Below, one piece after another: positions 27,101-36,196 of a DNA stretch of 64,000 nucleotides. The DNA is from Amycolatopsis roodepoortensis (GTDB lineage: Bacteria > Actinomycetota > Actinomycetes > Mycobacteriales > Pseudonocardiaceae): the NCBI RefSeq assembly GCF_014873915.1, contig NZ_JADBEJ010000001.1, forward strand, positions 1,550,001 through 1,614,000. The letters run 5' to 3'. Below the pieces are notes generated by a model. That model was not told where the DNA came from, made no database searches, and was given only the letters and a program-made list of their open reading frames with translations. The position numbers were made by a program, and so were the translations under genes. Positions within the stretch are counted from its first letter, which is position 1. The number at the start of each line of letters is the position of its first letter.

Positions 27101-30100
27101 CTCCGTCAAGCCCGGCATCGGCCATCTGGACACCTGCGCCGGTCTCGCCGGCCTGGTCAAGACGGTGCTGATGCTGAAGCACGGAGAACTCGTGCCGACA
27201 CTCAACCTGAGCCGGCCCAACCCGGAACTCCGGCTGACGGGCAGCCCGTTCGTGCTGGCGACGGAACACACGCCGTGGATCACCGACGGACCGCGGCGGG
27301 CCGGGGTCAGCGCGCTGGGCGTCGGTGGCACGAACGTCCACGTGATCCTGGAAGAGGCCCCGGTGCCCACGCCGGCACCGGCGGCGCGGGGACCGGTGCT
27401 GCTGCCCGTGTCGGCCGCCGACGCCGAGGGACTGTCCGCCCTCACCGGCGCACTCCGGGATCACCTGCGCGCGCACCCCGATCTGCGGGCGCAGGACGTG
27501 GCGGCGAGTATGGCGCTCGGCAGGCCGCATCTGTCGCACCGGCTCGCCGTGGTCGGGAGTGACACCGCCGGACTTGCCGCCGCGCTCGGCACGATCGGCG
27601 AGGAATCGGTTGTCCCGCACCAATTCGGCACGCTCGCGTTCGCCTTCTCCGGACAGGGCTCCGCGTATCGGGGGATGGCCGCGCGGCTTCGTGACGCGTT
27701 CCCCGTCTTCCGCGAAGCGCTGGACGAGTTGCTGGGCCTTGCCGACGAGGCCGGGATCACCGGTGTGTCCGAGTCCCTGCTGGGCACGCCGGATCCGACC
27801 GTCCCATTGTCCACTGTGGAGGGACAGCCCGCGTTGTTCTGCCATCAGGTCGCGCTGGCGCGACTTTGGCGGTCGTGGGGCGTCCAGCCGGATTTCGTGG
27901 TCGGGCACAGTTTGGGGGAGTACGCGGCGCTCGCCGTGGCCGGCGGGATCGACGTGGCCGACGGGCTGCGGCTGACCTGCTTGCGCGGCAGGCTGATGCA
28001 GGGAACCGAGCCGGGCGGCATGATCGCGGTCCGCGTCTCGCCGGAGCGGGGGGGACGGCTCGCCGTCGCGACGGGGACCGAGGTCGCGGTGGTCAACGGC
28101 GACCAGTCCTGCGTGCTGTCCGGGCCGTCGGCGGCGATCGCGGCCGCGGAGACCCTGTTCGACCGGGAAAACCTCTCCTGGCGAAGGCTTCCGGTGGACC
28201 GGGCCTTCCATTCGGCGCTGCTCGAACCCGTTCTCGACGAATTCGAACGCGCGGCCGAAGCGGTGCGGTTCGGCCCGGTGCGGATGCCGTTCGCGAGCAA
28301 CCTGGGCGGGGTGATCCCGGCCGGTGCCTCGGTCGACGCGCGCTACCTGCGAAGACAGATCCGTGAGACGGCCCGTTTCGACGAGTCGCTGCGAGCGCTC
28401 GAACGCCTGGAGTGCGGGGGCTACCTGGAGATCGGTCCGCGTGAGGTGCTCGGTTCGATGGGACGCGCCGCCCTCCCGCACCGGTACTGGCAGCCGTCCG
28501 TGGGCTCCCCGCCCGACGATGAGTGCGCCGCGGTGCTGCGCGCGGCCGCCGCGCTGTACCGGCGCGGCGCGGACCTGGATTGGGCGGAGCTGGCGCCCAC
28601 CGGCGGCCGCGTCCCGTTGCCCGGGTACCCCTACCGGCGGGTCCGCTTCGCGCGGCCGTCGGCTCCCGCCCCGTCCGGCGCCGGACAGGTGAGCTCGGGG
28701 GCGGTCCTCGCCGAGGTCCGGCGGCTCGCCGCCGACCGGCTCGGCGCCGACGACCTGGCCGAAGACATGTCGTTCGTGGCGGGTGGCGCCGATTCGCTCG
28801 CCCTGATGGGGCTGGCCCGCGAACTGGAGCGGGCCTTCGGGGTGCGGATCGGCATCCGGGAGCTGCTCTCCGAAGCCGGTACTCCGGCGAAAGTGGCCGA
28901 GTTGATCGAGCGAAGCGGCGGAGCGCCTCCCGCCTCCGGTGAAAGCGAGCCGGAGCCCGGCCCGCCGGCCGAAGACGTGTCTCTTCACGGTTTGATGGAC
29001 CGGCAGCTGAAGCTCGCCGAGACCATGATGCGCCAGATGACCGAGCTGATGCACCGGCAGCTCGACGTGGCCCGCGGGACCCCGGACACCGTGGCGCCCG
29101 CGCCGAAGCCGGTCGAGCATCCGGTCCGTCCGGCGGCGATGCCCGTCGTGTCGCCCCCGGAACCGGCGGCTCCCGGGGCAAGCTGTGCGTTCAGCCTCTA
29201 TTTCTTCGGCGACTACCCCGATCGGGATCAGCAGGACAAGTACCGGCTGATCATGGCCGCCGCGCGCTTCGCCGACGAGCACGATTTCCACGCGCTTTGG
29301 TTACCGGAGCGGCATTTCGACTCCTTCGGCGCGCTGTTCCCGAATCCGTCGGTGCTGGCCGCCGCGCTGGCCGCCCGTACCGAGCGGATCCGGCTGCACG
29401 CCGGGTCGGTCGTGCTTCCGCTGCACCATCCCGTCCGGGTCGCCGAAGAATGGTCCGTCGTGGACAACCTGTCTTCGGGCCGCGTCGGACTTTGCGTGGC
29501 GAGTGGCTGGCACACCAGGGATTTCGCGCTGGCACCGGAGAACTTCGGCAACCATCGCGAGCTGATGTACGAGGGGCTGGACACCGTGCGCCGGCTCTGG
29601 GCGGGGGAGGAGATCACCCTCGTCGCGGGCGACGGCGCGCCCGCCGCGGTCCGCCTGCACCCGGCGCCCATCCAGCGGCGCCCGCCGATGTTCGTCGCCG
29701 TGGTCGGAAACCCGGAAAGCTACCGCCGGGCCGCCGCGGCCGATCTCGGCGTGGTCACCAATCTGATGACCCAGGACGTTTCCGCGCTGGCCGGCAACAT
29801 CGCGCTCTATCGGCGCACGCGCGCGGAACACGGCCTCGATCCGGCCGCGGGCCGGGTCGTGGTGCTGGTGCACACCTTCCTCGGCGAGGACCACGAACGC
29901 GCGCGGCAGCAGGCGTTCCGGCCGTTCTGCGACTACCTGCGCTCGTCGCTTTCCCTGCTCGGCCAGGTCGGGAACAGCCTGGGGCTCAGCATCGACCTGG
30001 ACGGCGCGACCGAGGAGGACATCGAGTTCGTGCTCGGCGACGCCTACGAACGCTACTGCGGATCCCGTGCCCTGATCGGCAGTCCCGAGCGATGCGCCCC

Positions 30101-33100
30101 GGTGGTGGACGCGCTCGTGGCGGCGGGGGCCGACGAGATCGCCGCTTTCGTGGATTTCGGTGTCCCGCCGGACCAGGTGCTCGACGCGCTGCCGCTGCTC
30201 GACGGCCTGCGTCGTCGCCACCAGTCGGCCGACCTCGAGCCATCCCCCGCGCAGCGGCGCATCTGGTTCCTGGAAAGGATGTTCCCCGGCACCGGCGCGT
30301 ACCATGAGCCCAAGGCGATCCGGCTGGACGGACGGCTGGACGACGTGACGCTGCGGGAGTCGGTGTCGCGCGTGGTTTCGGCACATCCCGCTTTACGCAC
30401 GGTCTTCCACGAGCGGGACGGCGTTCCGCGGAAGTCCGTGCTGCCGTCCGTGACCGTCGAATGCCCGCTGATCGACCTGTCCGGGCGCACCGAAGCCGAA
30501 GCCCTTGCCGAGATCCGAGCGAGGTTCGCCCGGACCCGGCTCGCGCTCGACACCGGCCCGCTGGTCGCCTTCGCGCTGGTCCGGCTCGCCGAGGATCGCC
30601 ATCTGTTCTGTCTGGTGGCCCACCACATCGTCTTCGACTCGGCGTCGACCGCGGTGTTCCTGCGTGATCTGGCCGCGCACTACCGCGCTTGGCCGGACCT
30701 GCCCGCGATCCGGACCGGGCCGGGGCCCGAGACCGGATTCGAGATCGCGGATCCCGGCGAGGATCTCGCGTTCTGGCACGACGAACTGACCGGTCTGCCC
30801 GAACTCGCGCTGCCCACCGACCGGCCGCGGCCCCCGGTGCCGTCCCGGCGGGGCGCCGCCCTGAGCGATGAGCTGGTGGCGGGTCTCGGCGAGCCGCTGC
30901 GTGTCGTCGCGGCCGCGTGCGGCAGCACCGTGTTCATGGTGGTGCTCGGCGCGATCGGCGCCGTGCTCGGCCGCTACGGCGGGCAGCACGACTTCGCGGT
31001 CGGCACGGTCGTCAGCAGCAGGCCGGACTCCGCCAGGGACGCGATCGGCCTCTTCCTCGACACGGTTCCGGTCCGCCTCGACCTGTCCGGCGACCCCACC
31101 TTCGCGGAATTGACCCAGCGCGTCAGAGACCGGACCACCCGGGCGTACGAGCATCGGACCGTCCCGTTCGACGAACTCGTCGGCCTGCTGAATCCCGACC
31201 GCGCCGCGAACCGCAATCCCCTGTTCGACGTGCTGATCGAGTTCGAAAACGCGGTGGACGAGCCCTTCGCGCCGCCATTGACGGCCACCGCGCTGGACAT
31301 GACACGCGACGAGGTCCCGTTCGACCTCGCCTTCTACCTGACCGCGCACGGTGACGGGTTGCGCTGCCTGGTCGAGTACAGCACGGACCTGTTCGACGAA
31401 GCGACCATCGCCCGGGCGCTGAACCTGCTGAAACAGGTTCTGCGCCAAGCGATCGCGAAGCCGTCGGCACGGCTTTCCGAGCTCACGACGCCGACCAGGG
31501 AAGACGTGGTGCTGCTCGACCGGTGGCAGCACGGCGCGCCGGAACGGACGGCGGGGTGTCTGCACACCGCGGTCGAGCGGCAGGTCGCCGGTACGCCCGA
31601 CGCCACGGCACTGATCAGCGACGACGGTGAGCTGAGCTACCGCGAACTGGACCTTCTCGCCGAGTCGATCGGGCGTCTGCTGGTCGGTCTCGGCGTCACC
31701 CGCGGGCAGATCGTGGCGGTCTCCCTGCCTCGTGGTCCCCAGCTGATCGCCGCGCTTTACGGCGTGCTCAAGAGCGGCGCGGCGTATCTGCCGCTGGATC
31801 CCGGGTTGCCACCGCAACGGTGCCGGTTCATGCTGCGCGACAGCGGTGCGGTGCTCGTGCTGACCACGAAGGCGGTCCTCGTCGCGCAGCCCGCGCTGGG
31901 GGAGTTCCCGGTGCGGCTCGCGGAGGAGATCGTGCCGGATCCGAAGGCGCCGGAGCTGCCCGAGGTGCGGCCGGATTGGCCCGCGTACTGCATGTACACC
32001 TCTGGCTCCACCGGAACCCCGAAGGGCGTCCTCGTCTCGCATCGCGGTCCGGCCAACGTCATCGCCTGGCAAGGTGATCAGCATCCGCCGATGCGCACCC
32101 TGCAATGGACGTCGCCGAGTTTCGACATCAGCGTGCAGGAGATCTTCTCCACCTTGGCCTCAGGCGGGACGCTGGTACTGCTCGACGACGAGCGGCACAA
32201 AGACCGCGACGCCGTCGCCGAAGTGATCCGACGGCACCGCGTGGAGCGGATCCTGATGCCGTTCACCCCGCTGAAACATCTGGTCGAGCCCGGCCTCACC
32301 GCGCCGTCGTTGCGCCTGATCCTCTGCTGCGGCGAGCCGCTCGTGCTCACCCCGGCACTGCGCCGCTTCCTCGCCGAGCATCCTGATTGCGCGCTGCACA
32401 ACCAATACGGTCCGACCGAGGCGTCGATCATCGCCACGGATCACCCGGTGGATCCGGACGGCGAATCCCGGCCACCCATCGGGGCCCCGATCGACGGCGT
32501 CCGGCTGCTCCTGCTCGACCAGGCCGGACGCCCGGTCCCGCTCGGTGCCGTCGGCGAGATCCACCTCGGCGGGACAGGGCTCGCCGAGGGCTACCTCGGC
32601 AGGCCGGAGGAGACCGCTGCGGCCTTCGTCGAAACCAGGCGCGGTGAACGGTGGTATCGCACGGGCGACCTCGGCCGGTGGCGCGGCGACGGAACCGTGG
32701 AATTCCTCGGCAGACTCGATGACCAGGTGAAGATCCGCGGCAACCGGGTCGAACCCGGTGAGACACAACGGGTGCTGGCCGGGTTGAGCGAGGTGGCGGA
32801 TGCGGCCGTCGTCGTCCGCCGGGATCACCGCGGTGAAGCGGAACTCGCCGGTTACGTCGTGTTCGCCGACTCGACCGCACCGGATCCGTGGGCGCGGATC
32901 ACCGAAGCGCTCGCCGAAGAGCTGCCCTCGTACCTGATCCCGACTCGCTGGGTCGCGCTCGACCGGCTGCCGACGACCACCAGCGGCAAGCTGGATCGCT
33001 CCGCTCTGCCCGAGCCGTCGTCGGCCGCGGGGGACGGGGACGACGCTCCGCCGTCCACGGACGCCGAGCGTCGCCTGCACGAGCTCTGGTGCGCCGAACT

Positions 33101-34532
33101 CGGCCTGACCGAGGTGGCGGTCGACCGGTCCTTCTTCGCCGTGGGTGGGCATTCGCTCGCGGTGGTCAGATTGGCGGGCCGGATCACCGAGGAGTTCGGG
33201 GTACCGGTCTCGGTCACGGAGTTCTTCCGTGCGCCGACGATCCGCGCGATGGCCGCGCGGCTGGGCGGCCCGCCCGAACCCGCCGTCACCCGGACCGTGC
33301 CATTGACGTCATTGCAACGCAGGCTCTGGAGACGTCAAGCGGAGAACCCGCGACCGCAGGTGTACAACGTCGGATATCGCGTGGACCTGCGGGGTGAGCT
33401 GGACCCGCGGGCGCTGCACCGCGCTCTCGACCGGCTGGTGGCCAGGCACGACGCCTTGCGCGGTCGTGTCGCGTCGTCCGGTGACAGGCAGCGGATCGAA
33501 GTGCTGGCCCCGTTCACGCTCGATCTGCCGGTGGAGCATCTGGGTGCCGACGACGCGGTCGGCGATTGGTGCGGCACAGTCGTCGCGGAGCCGTTCGTGC
33601 TCACCGAGGCACCGCTGCTGCGTGCCCGGCTCGGCCGGATCGCCGCCGATCGCTGGGTACTGGTGCTCGTCCTGCACCACCTGGTCTGTGACGGCTGGTC
33701 CATGAACATCCTGTGGCACGAGCTTTCCGAGCTGTATGCCGCCGAGGTCGGCGCGACGTCCACGCGGCTGCCCGAACCCGGGGGACAACACTCGGACTAC
33801 GCACGGTGGCAGACGGGGCACGAGCACGCGGCCGACGTCCGTTATTGGCGGAGCGAACTCGCGGGTGCCGACCTGCGCTGGCGGCTTCCGTACGACCGGA
33901 AACCACCGGCCCGGCTCACCGGGGAGGGTGATCTGTATCAGGTCCACCTCGCCCCTGAACGGCTTCGCCGCCTCGACCGGGTGGCCGCGGCGGCCGGCAC
34001 GACCCGCTCCGTGGTCCTCGCGAGCGTGTTCTTGCTGTGGGGACGGGAAACCTGTGGTCAGCAGGACCTCGTCCTCGCCGTTTCCAGCGCTCGTCGGACC
34101 CGCCGGGAACACGAGCGGACGGTCGGCATGATCGGGGAGGCCGTACCCCTGCGGGTCCCGCTGGGGGAAGCCGCGGAACTGCCCGACGTCATGGCGGCGG
34201 TGGCGGAGAAGTTGTTCGCCTCGCTCGATCACCAGGAACTTCCGCTCGACGAGACGATCGCGCTCGCCGGGCAAGACGTAGACCGGTACCCCGCCGTGTT
34301 GTTCACCGTGGTCACGACACCACCGGCGGAGCTGAACCTGCCTGGTTTGGCGGCCGAGGTGCACGATTCGCCGGTGGCGGGTTGCGCCAGAACAGAGCTC
34401 TACGTCGTGTTCGCCGAAGACGAAGGTGGGCTGAGAATCAGCTTTGAATATTCCACGGATCTGTTCGAAGCGGCCACCATCGTCCGCTTCGCCCAAGACG
34501 TCCTGCTGATGCTGGAGCGCTGCTCGGAATGA
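24177..34532 (+). CDS. Hybrid PKS-NRPS megasynthase AL-ACP-KS-AT-ACP-LLM-C-A-T-C
   Basis: A single 3451-residue assembly-line enzyme. Approximate domains: acyl-AMP ligase 20-550 (LSSGSTGAAKAIPLTH at 171); ACP 560-628 (Ser 591 in GMTSV); KS 643-1060 (Cys 808 in TACSTG; EAHGTGT; GIGHLDTCAG); AT 1150-1430 (Ser 1245 in GHSLGEY; RAFHS suggests malonyl); ACP 1505-1580 (Ser 1540 in GADSLA); a Met/Gln-rich helical linker 1600-1638; luciferase-like FMN monooxygenase 1670-2010 (LWLPERHFDSFG, SGWHTRDFALAPENFG); C 2020-2435 (HHIVFDS at 2149, Gly replaced by Ser); A 2460-2945 (YTSGSTGTPKG, NQYGPTEAS); T 2960-3032 (GGHSL); C 3040-3451 (HHLVCDG). There is no KR, DH, ER or TE. A fatty acid should be activated, extended by malonate, oxidised and linked to one amino acid. 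ATG overlaps the MFS stop, with AAAGGA upstream. Confidence 0.95.
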   Translation: MGEALVHGEPLELGTSERVDLAKALRNAAADAPGRAVVTLDAAGKPDRCPYPELLARASAVRARLRDLGVGRGDPVVLSGLPLAEFFPSFWGCVLGGALPVPMAGAAEDDASRRRLKHVAELLRDPVVLVGDAEPGLSGLRLARVSTEPMSALPELGLHTPAPDDPALVMLSSGSTGAAKAIPLTHRGLMEFAAGSRKALGLRPDDTTLNWLPVDHSGALLLYHVLEVYAGVTNVHVPTELVLGRPSRWLDLLAEYRVAHSWSPTFGFAQVAAELAGDTRDRDLSSVRTLLCGGEQIQLPVMSRFLERTARFGIEESRIRPVWGMTETVTAITFGTLGTPDSVHRVLKSSLDGELCQAPDSAEEHECSTFVAVGSPAPGASVRVVDDRGELLREREIGRLQVRSARVTPGYLHAEEANRAAFPAPGWLDTGDLAFLANGQVVLTGRAKDLIILNGQNHFCHEIEEVVCAASGAQAGEVAAVGLPNAESGTEDLVILIAARAAGFDAVAKAVREAVFGRLRLTVAKVVPVAPDEFPRTGGGKVQRAELRRRLLDGELGRAVDVRATVLAAVREVLGQDVDPRTPFYEAGMTSVTVVKLTTTLTTLLGREVRPTAVFEYPTPALLADHLSGPGRVTDARAVAAPAHEERIAIIGVAVRVPGATDLDGFWADLRDGVSRVRTFGGGEPGVVPVAGALDDVDSFDADFFGMSSHEAALTDPAHRLFLECCHEALELGGYAAAEAGTRIGVFAGTGMQLYGHQRRVSQGTRPPVTDELAAMQAAMGSEPDFLAGRVAHRLGLSGPAVGVQTACSTGLVAVHLAGQALLTGDADLALAGAAAVHLPQDSGYRPYPGGILSPTGACRAFDAGADGTVGGNGVIAVLLKRLDRAIADRDTVHAVILGSAVNNDAGRTAGFATPSVSGQAEVIRLALARARVAASSITYVEAHGTGTALGDPVEFEALSQAYAEDGHTGFCALGSVKPGIGHLDTCAGLAGLVKTVLMLKHGELVPTLNLSRPNPELRLTGSPFVLATEHTPWITDGPRRAGVSALGVGGTNVHVILEEAPVPTPAPAARGPVLLPVSAADAEGLSALTGALRDHLRAHPDLRAQDVAASMALGRPHLSHRLAVVGSDTAGLAAALGTIGEESVVPHQFGTLAFAFSGQGSAYRGMAARLRDAFPVFREALDELLGLADEAGITGVSESLLGTPDPTVPLSTVEGQPALFCHQVALARLWRSWGVQPDFVVGHSLGEYAALAVAGGIDVADGLRLTCLRGRLMQGTEPGGMIAVRVSPERGGRLAVATGTEVAVVNGDQSCVLSGPSAAIAAAETLFDRENLSWRRLPVDRAFHSALLEPVLDEFERAAEAVRFGPVRMPFASNLGGVIPAGASVDARYLRRQIRETARFDESLRALERLECGGYLEIGPREVLGSMGRAALPHRYWQPSVGSPPDDECAAVLRAAAALYRRGADLDWAELAPTGGRVPLPGYPYRRVRFARPSAPAPSGAGQVSSGAVLAEVRRLAADRLGADDLAEDMSFVAGGADSLALMGLARELERAFGVRIGIRELLSEAGTPAKVAELIERSGGAPPASGESEPEPGPPAEDVSLHGLMDRQLKLAETMMRQMTELMHRQLDVARGTPDTVAPAPKPVEHPVRPAAMPVVSPPEPAAPGASCAFSLYFFGDYPDRDQQDKYRLIMAAARFADEHDFHALWLPERHFDSFGALFPNPSVLAAALAARTERIRLHAGSVVLPLHHPVRVAEEWSVVDNLSSGRVGLCVASGWHTRDFALAPENFGNHRELMYEGLDTVRRLWAGEEITLVAGDGAPAAVRLHPAPIQRRPPMFVAVVGNPESYRRAAAADLGVVTNLMTQDVSALAGNIALYRRTRAEHGLDPAAGRVVVLVHTFLGEDHERARQQAFRPFCDYLRSSLSLLGQVGNSLGLSIDLDGATEEDIEFVLGDAYERYCGSRALIGSPERCAPVVDALVAAGADEIAAFVDFGVPPDQVLDALPLLDGLRRRHQSADLEPSPAQRRIWFLERMFPGTGAYHEPKAIRLDGRLDDVTLRESVSRVVSAHPALRTVFHERDGVPRKSVLPSVTVECPLIDLSGRTEAEALAEIRARFARTRLALDTGPLVAFALVRLAEDRHLFCLVAHHIVFDSASTAVFLRDLAAHYRAWPDLPAIRTGPGPETGFEIADPGEDLAFWHDELTGLPELALPTDRPRPPVPSRRGAALSDELVAGLGEPLRVVAAACGSTVFMVVLGAIGAVLGRYGGQHDFAVGTVVSSRPDSARDAIGLFLDTVPVRLDLSGDPTFAELTQRVRDRTTRAYEHRTVPFDELVGLLNPDRAANRNPLFDVLIEFENAVDEPFAPPLTATALDMTRDEVPFDLAFYLTAHGDGLRCLVEYSTDLFDEATIARALNLLKQVLRQAIAKPSARLSELTTPTREDVVLLDRWQHGAPERTAGCLHTAVERQVAGTPDATALISDDGELSYRELDLLAESIGRLLVGLGVTRGQIVAVSLPRGPQLIAALYGVLKSGAAYLPLDPGLPPQRCRFMLRDSGAVLVLTTKAVLVAQPALGEFPVRLAEEIVPDPKAPELPEVRPDWPAYCMYTSGSTGTPKGVLVSHRGPANVIAWQGDQHPPMRTLQWTSPSFDISVQEIFSTLASGGTLVLLDDERHKDRDAVAEVIRRHRVERILMPFTPLKHLVEPGLTAPSLRLILCCGEPLVLTPALRRFLAEHPDCALHNQYGPTEASIIATDHPVDPDGESRPPIGAPIDGVRLLLLDQAGRPVPLGAVGEIHLGGTGLAEGYLGRPEETAAAFVETRRGERWYRTGDLGRWRGDGTVEFLGRLDDQVKIRGNRVEPGETQRVLAGLSEVADAAVVVRRDHRGEAELAGYVVFADSTAPDPWARITEALAEELPSYLIPTRWVALDRLPTTTSGKLDRSALPEPSSAAGDGDDAPPSTDAERRLHELWCAELGLTEVAVDRSFFAVGGHSLAVVRLAGRITEEFGVPVSVTEFFRAPTIRAMAARLGGPPEPAVTRTVPLTSLQRRLWRRQAENPRPQVYNVGYRVDLRGELDPRALHRALDRLVARHDALRGRVASSGDRQRIEVLAPFTLDLPVEHLGADDAVGDWCGTVVAEPFVLTEAPLLRARLGRIAADRWVLVLVLHHLVCDGWSMNILWHELSELYAAEVGATSTRLPEPGGQHSDYARWQTGHEHAADVRYWRSELAGADLRWRLPYDRKPPARLTGEGDLYQVHLAPERLRRLDRVAAAAGTTRSVVLASVFLLWGRETCGQQDLVLAVSSARRTRREHERTVGMIGEAVPLRVPLGEAAELPDVMAAVAEKLFASLDHQELPLDETIALAGQDVDRYPAVLFTVVTTPPAELNLPGLAAEVHDSPVAGCARTELYVVFAEDEGGLRISFEYSTDLFEAATIVRFAQDVLLMLERCSE

Positions 34533-34551
34533 GTGTCAGGAGGAGGACAGG

Positions 34552-35337
34552 CTAGATCTCGTCCCAGGGATTGCTTTCGTACGCGTCGGCGAGGATTCGG
34601 CCGGTCTCCGGCGCGAACGGCAGCACGACGTCGTCCACCGACGCCACCGGCCAGCCGACCGACTCCGAATTGGTCAGGAACATGGCGTCGAATCCCGGCA
34701 GATCGACGGGGCGGACGTCGCGGATCTCTTGTGGGATCCCGTTTCGCTCGAGGCCGCGGCGCACCAGCTGTTGGCTGATCCCGTCGAGCACCGGGGCTTG
34801 CGGCCAGACCACGGTGCCGCCGTCGAGGAAACCGACGTTCCAGATCGACGCTTCGCTGACGCGGCCCTGGTAGTCGACGAACAGTGCGTCGTCGTATCCC
34901 GCCAGCTTCGCCTCGCGCGTGTGGTGCAGCAGGCCGAACGTACCGACGTGCTTGACCTCCGGGAGAACGCGCTCGTAGCGCACGGAGCGCAGGCGCAGCG
35001 GTGTCATCTCGTGCTCACGGGGCGGCCCGACCCGGACGAGGACATCCGGTGCCGCCGGTGCGCCGGGATCGGACCAGTCCAGCGCCCGCGAGAAGATCAG
35101 CACCCGCACGGACAGCGCGTCTTCACCCCGGATGGCCTGCCGTACGTACCCGCGCACCGCCTCGGTGTCGAGGTCGTGGGCGAACATGCGCCGTGTGCTC
35201 GTCGCGAGACGGCGAAGGTGGATGTCCAGCCCGCGGACCTTGCCCTCGCGGACCTGCATCGCGGTGAAGTGGCCGTAACCGAACGCGCCCGCCAGGTCTT
35301 CCGACCGGGCGGGCGCGCCGTTGACTTCCAGCTTCAC
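34552..35337 (-). CDS. Class IV PLP-dependent aminotransferase (PabC-like)
   Basis: A 261-residue fold-type IV enzyme related to aminodeoxychorismate lyase and branched-chain/D-amino acid aminotransferases. The PLP lysine is in LPEVKHVGTFGLLH, and the family segment SEASIWNVGFLDGG and a phosphate-binding LTNSES-type turn follow. It starts with GTG one base after the cyclophilin stop, so they form an operon, and it ends 19 bases from the convergent megasynthase. It could make 4-aminobenzoate or transaminate an amino acid; no role in the megasynthase pathway is shown. Confidence 0.85.
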   Translation of the reverse strand: MKLEVNGAPARSEDLAGAFGYGHFTAMQVREGKVRGLDIHLRRLATSTRRMFAHDLDTEAVRGYVRQAIRGEDALSVRVLIFSRALDWSDPGAPAAPDVLVRVGPPREHEMTPLRLRSVRYERVLPEVKHVGTFGLLHHTREAKLAGYDDALFVDYQGRVSEASIWNVGFLDGGTVVWPQAPVLDGISQQLVRRGLERNGIPQEIRDVRPVDLPGFDAMFLTNSESVGWPVASVDDVVLPFAPETGRILADAYESNPWDEI

Positions 35338-35338
35338 G

Positions 35339-36196
35339 TCAGGCGTTGACCGTGACGCCGGTGAACTTGACCTCGGTGTTGGGCGGGCCGGTGCCGTCGC
35401 CGTTGCCTGCCTGCGCGTTCGCGCCCGCCTTGGCGACCTTGTCGAGCACCTTCAGGCCCTCGTCGGAGATGCTGCCGAAGACCGAGTAGTCCGGGGACAG
35501 CTCGGCCTCGCCGTAGACCATGAAGAACTGGCTGCCACCGGAGTTCGGCTGCTGCGTCTTCGCCATCGCGAGGATGCCGCGGCCGTACTTGATCTCCTTG
35601 AACGCCTCGTCCGGCATGGTGTAGCCCGGGCCGCCCATGCCGCTGGCTTCGGGGTCGCCGCACTGCAGCATCTGCAGGCCGGTGGTGCCGAGCCGGTGGC
35701 ACTTGGTGTCGTTGAAGTAGCCCTGCTGCGAAAGGCTGATGAAGCTCTGCACGGCGCACGGGGCGAGCGCCCGGTCGAGCGTCAGCGGGATGTCGCCCGC
35801 GGTGCTCTTCAGCACGACGTTCACCGTGCCGTTCGAGGAGACGTCCTTGCCTTCCGGCTTGTTCACCTTCTTCGAAGCCGGCTTGCTGGAGTCGTCCTTG
35901 TAGTCACAGGCCACCGGGTTCGCCAGCGGCGTCGGCCGCTTCGGCATCGGAGCGCGCTCCGTGGGGATGGTGACCTCGGGGGTCGGAGGGGCCGAGCTCG
36001 GGGAAGCGTCGGAGGCGGCATCGTCACCACTGTTGCTGCTGACGATCCACCACACCGCGCCCGCCACGATGGCGACGACGCCGACGACCGCTACCGAGCC
36101 GACGATCCTGCGCCGCTTGGCCTGTTCGGCCCGTCGCACGATCTGTCGCTCGAGCTTGCGCTTCGCGGCTTCGCGGCGCTGCTGGTTGGTCGGCAC
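35339..36196 (-). CDS. Membrane-anchored cyclophilin-type peptidyl-prolyl isomerase
   Basis: A 285-residue protein with a basic N-terminal segment (residues 1-30), a membrane helix at about 31-52 (VGSVAVVGVVAIVAGAVWWI), a Ser/Pro-rich linker and a cyclophilin domain outside the membrane. The domain has GYFNDTKCHRLGTTGLQMLQ, FKEIKYGRGILAMAK and GSQFFMVYGEAELSPDYSVF. It should assist folding of exported proteins. In many actinobacteria this gene is close to relA; here about 14 kb of inserted DNA separates them. Confidence 0.93.
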   Translation of the reverse strand: MPTNQQRREAAKRKLERQIVRRAEQAKRRRIVGSVAVVGVVAIVAGAVWWIVSSNSGDDAASDASPSSAPPTPEVTIPTERAPMPKRPTPLANPVACDYKDDSSKPASKKVNKPEGKDVSSNGTVNVVLKSTAGDIPLTLDRALAPCAVQSFISLSQQGYFNDTKCHRLGTTGLQMLQCGDPEASGMGGPGYTMPDEAFKEIKYGRGILAMAKTQQPNSGGSQFFMVYGEAELSPDYSVFGSISDEGLKVLDKVAKAGANAQAGNGDGTGPPNTEVKFTGVTVNA

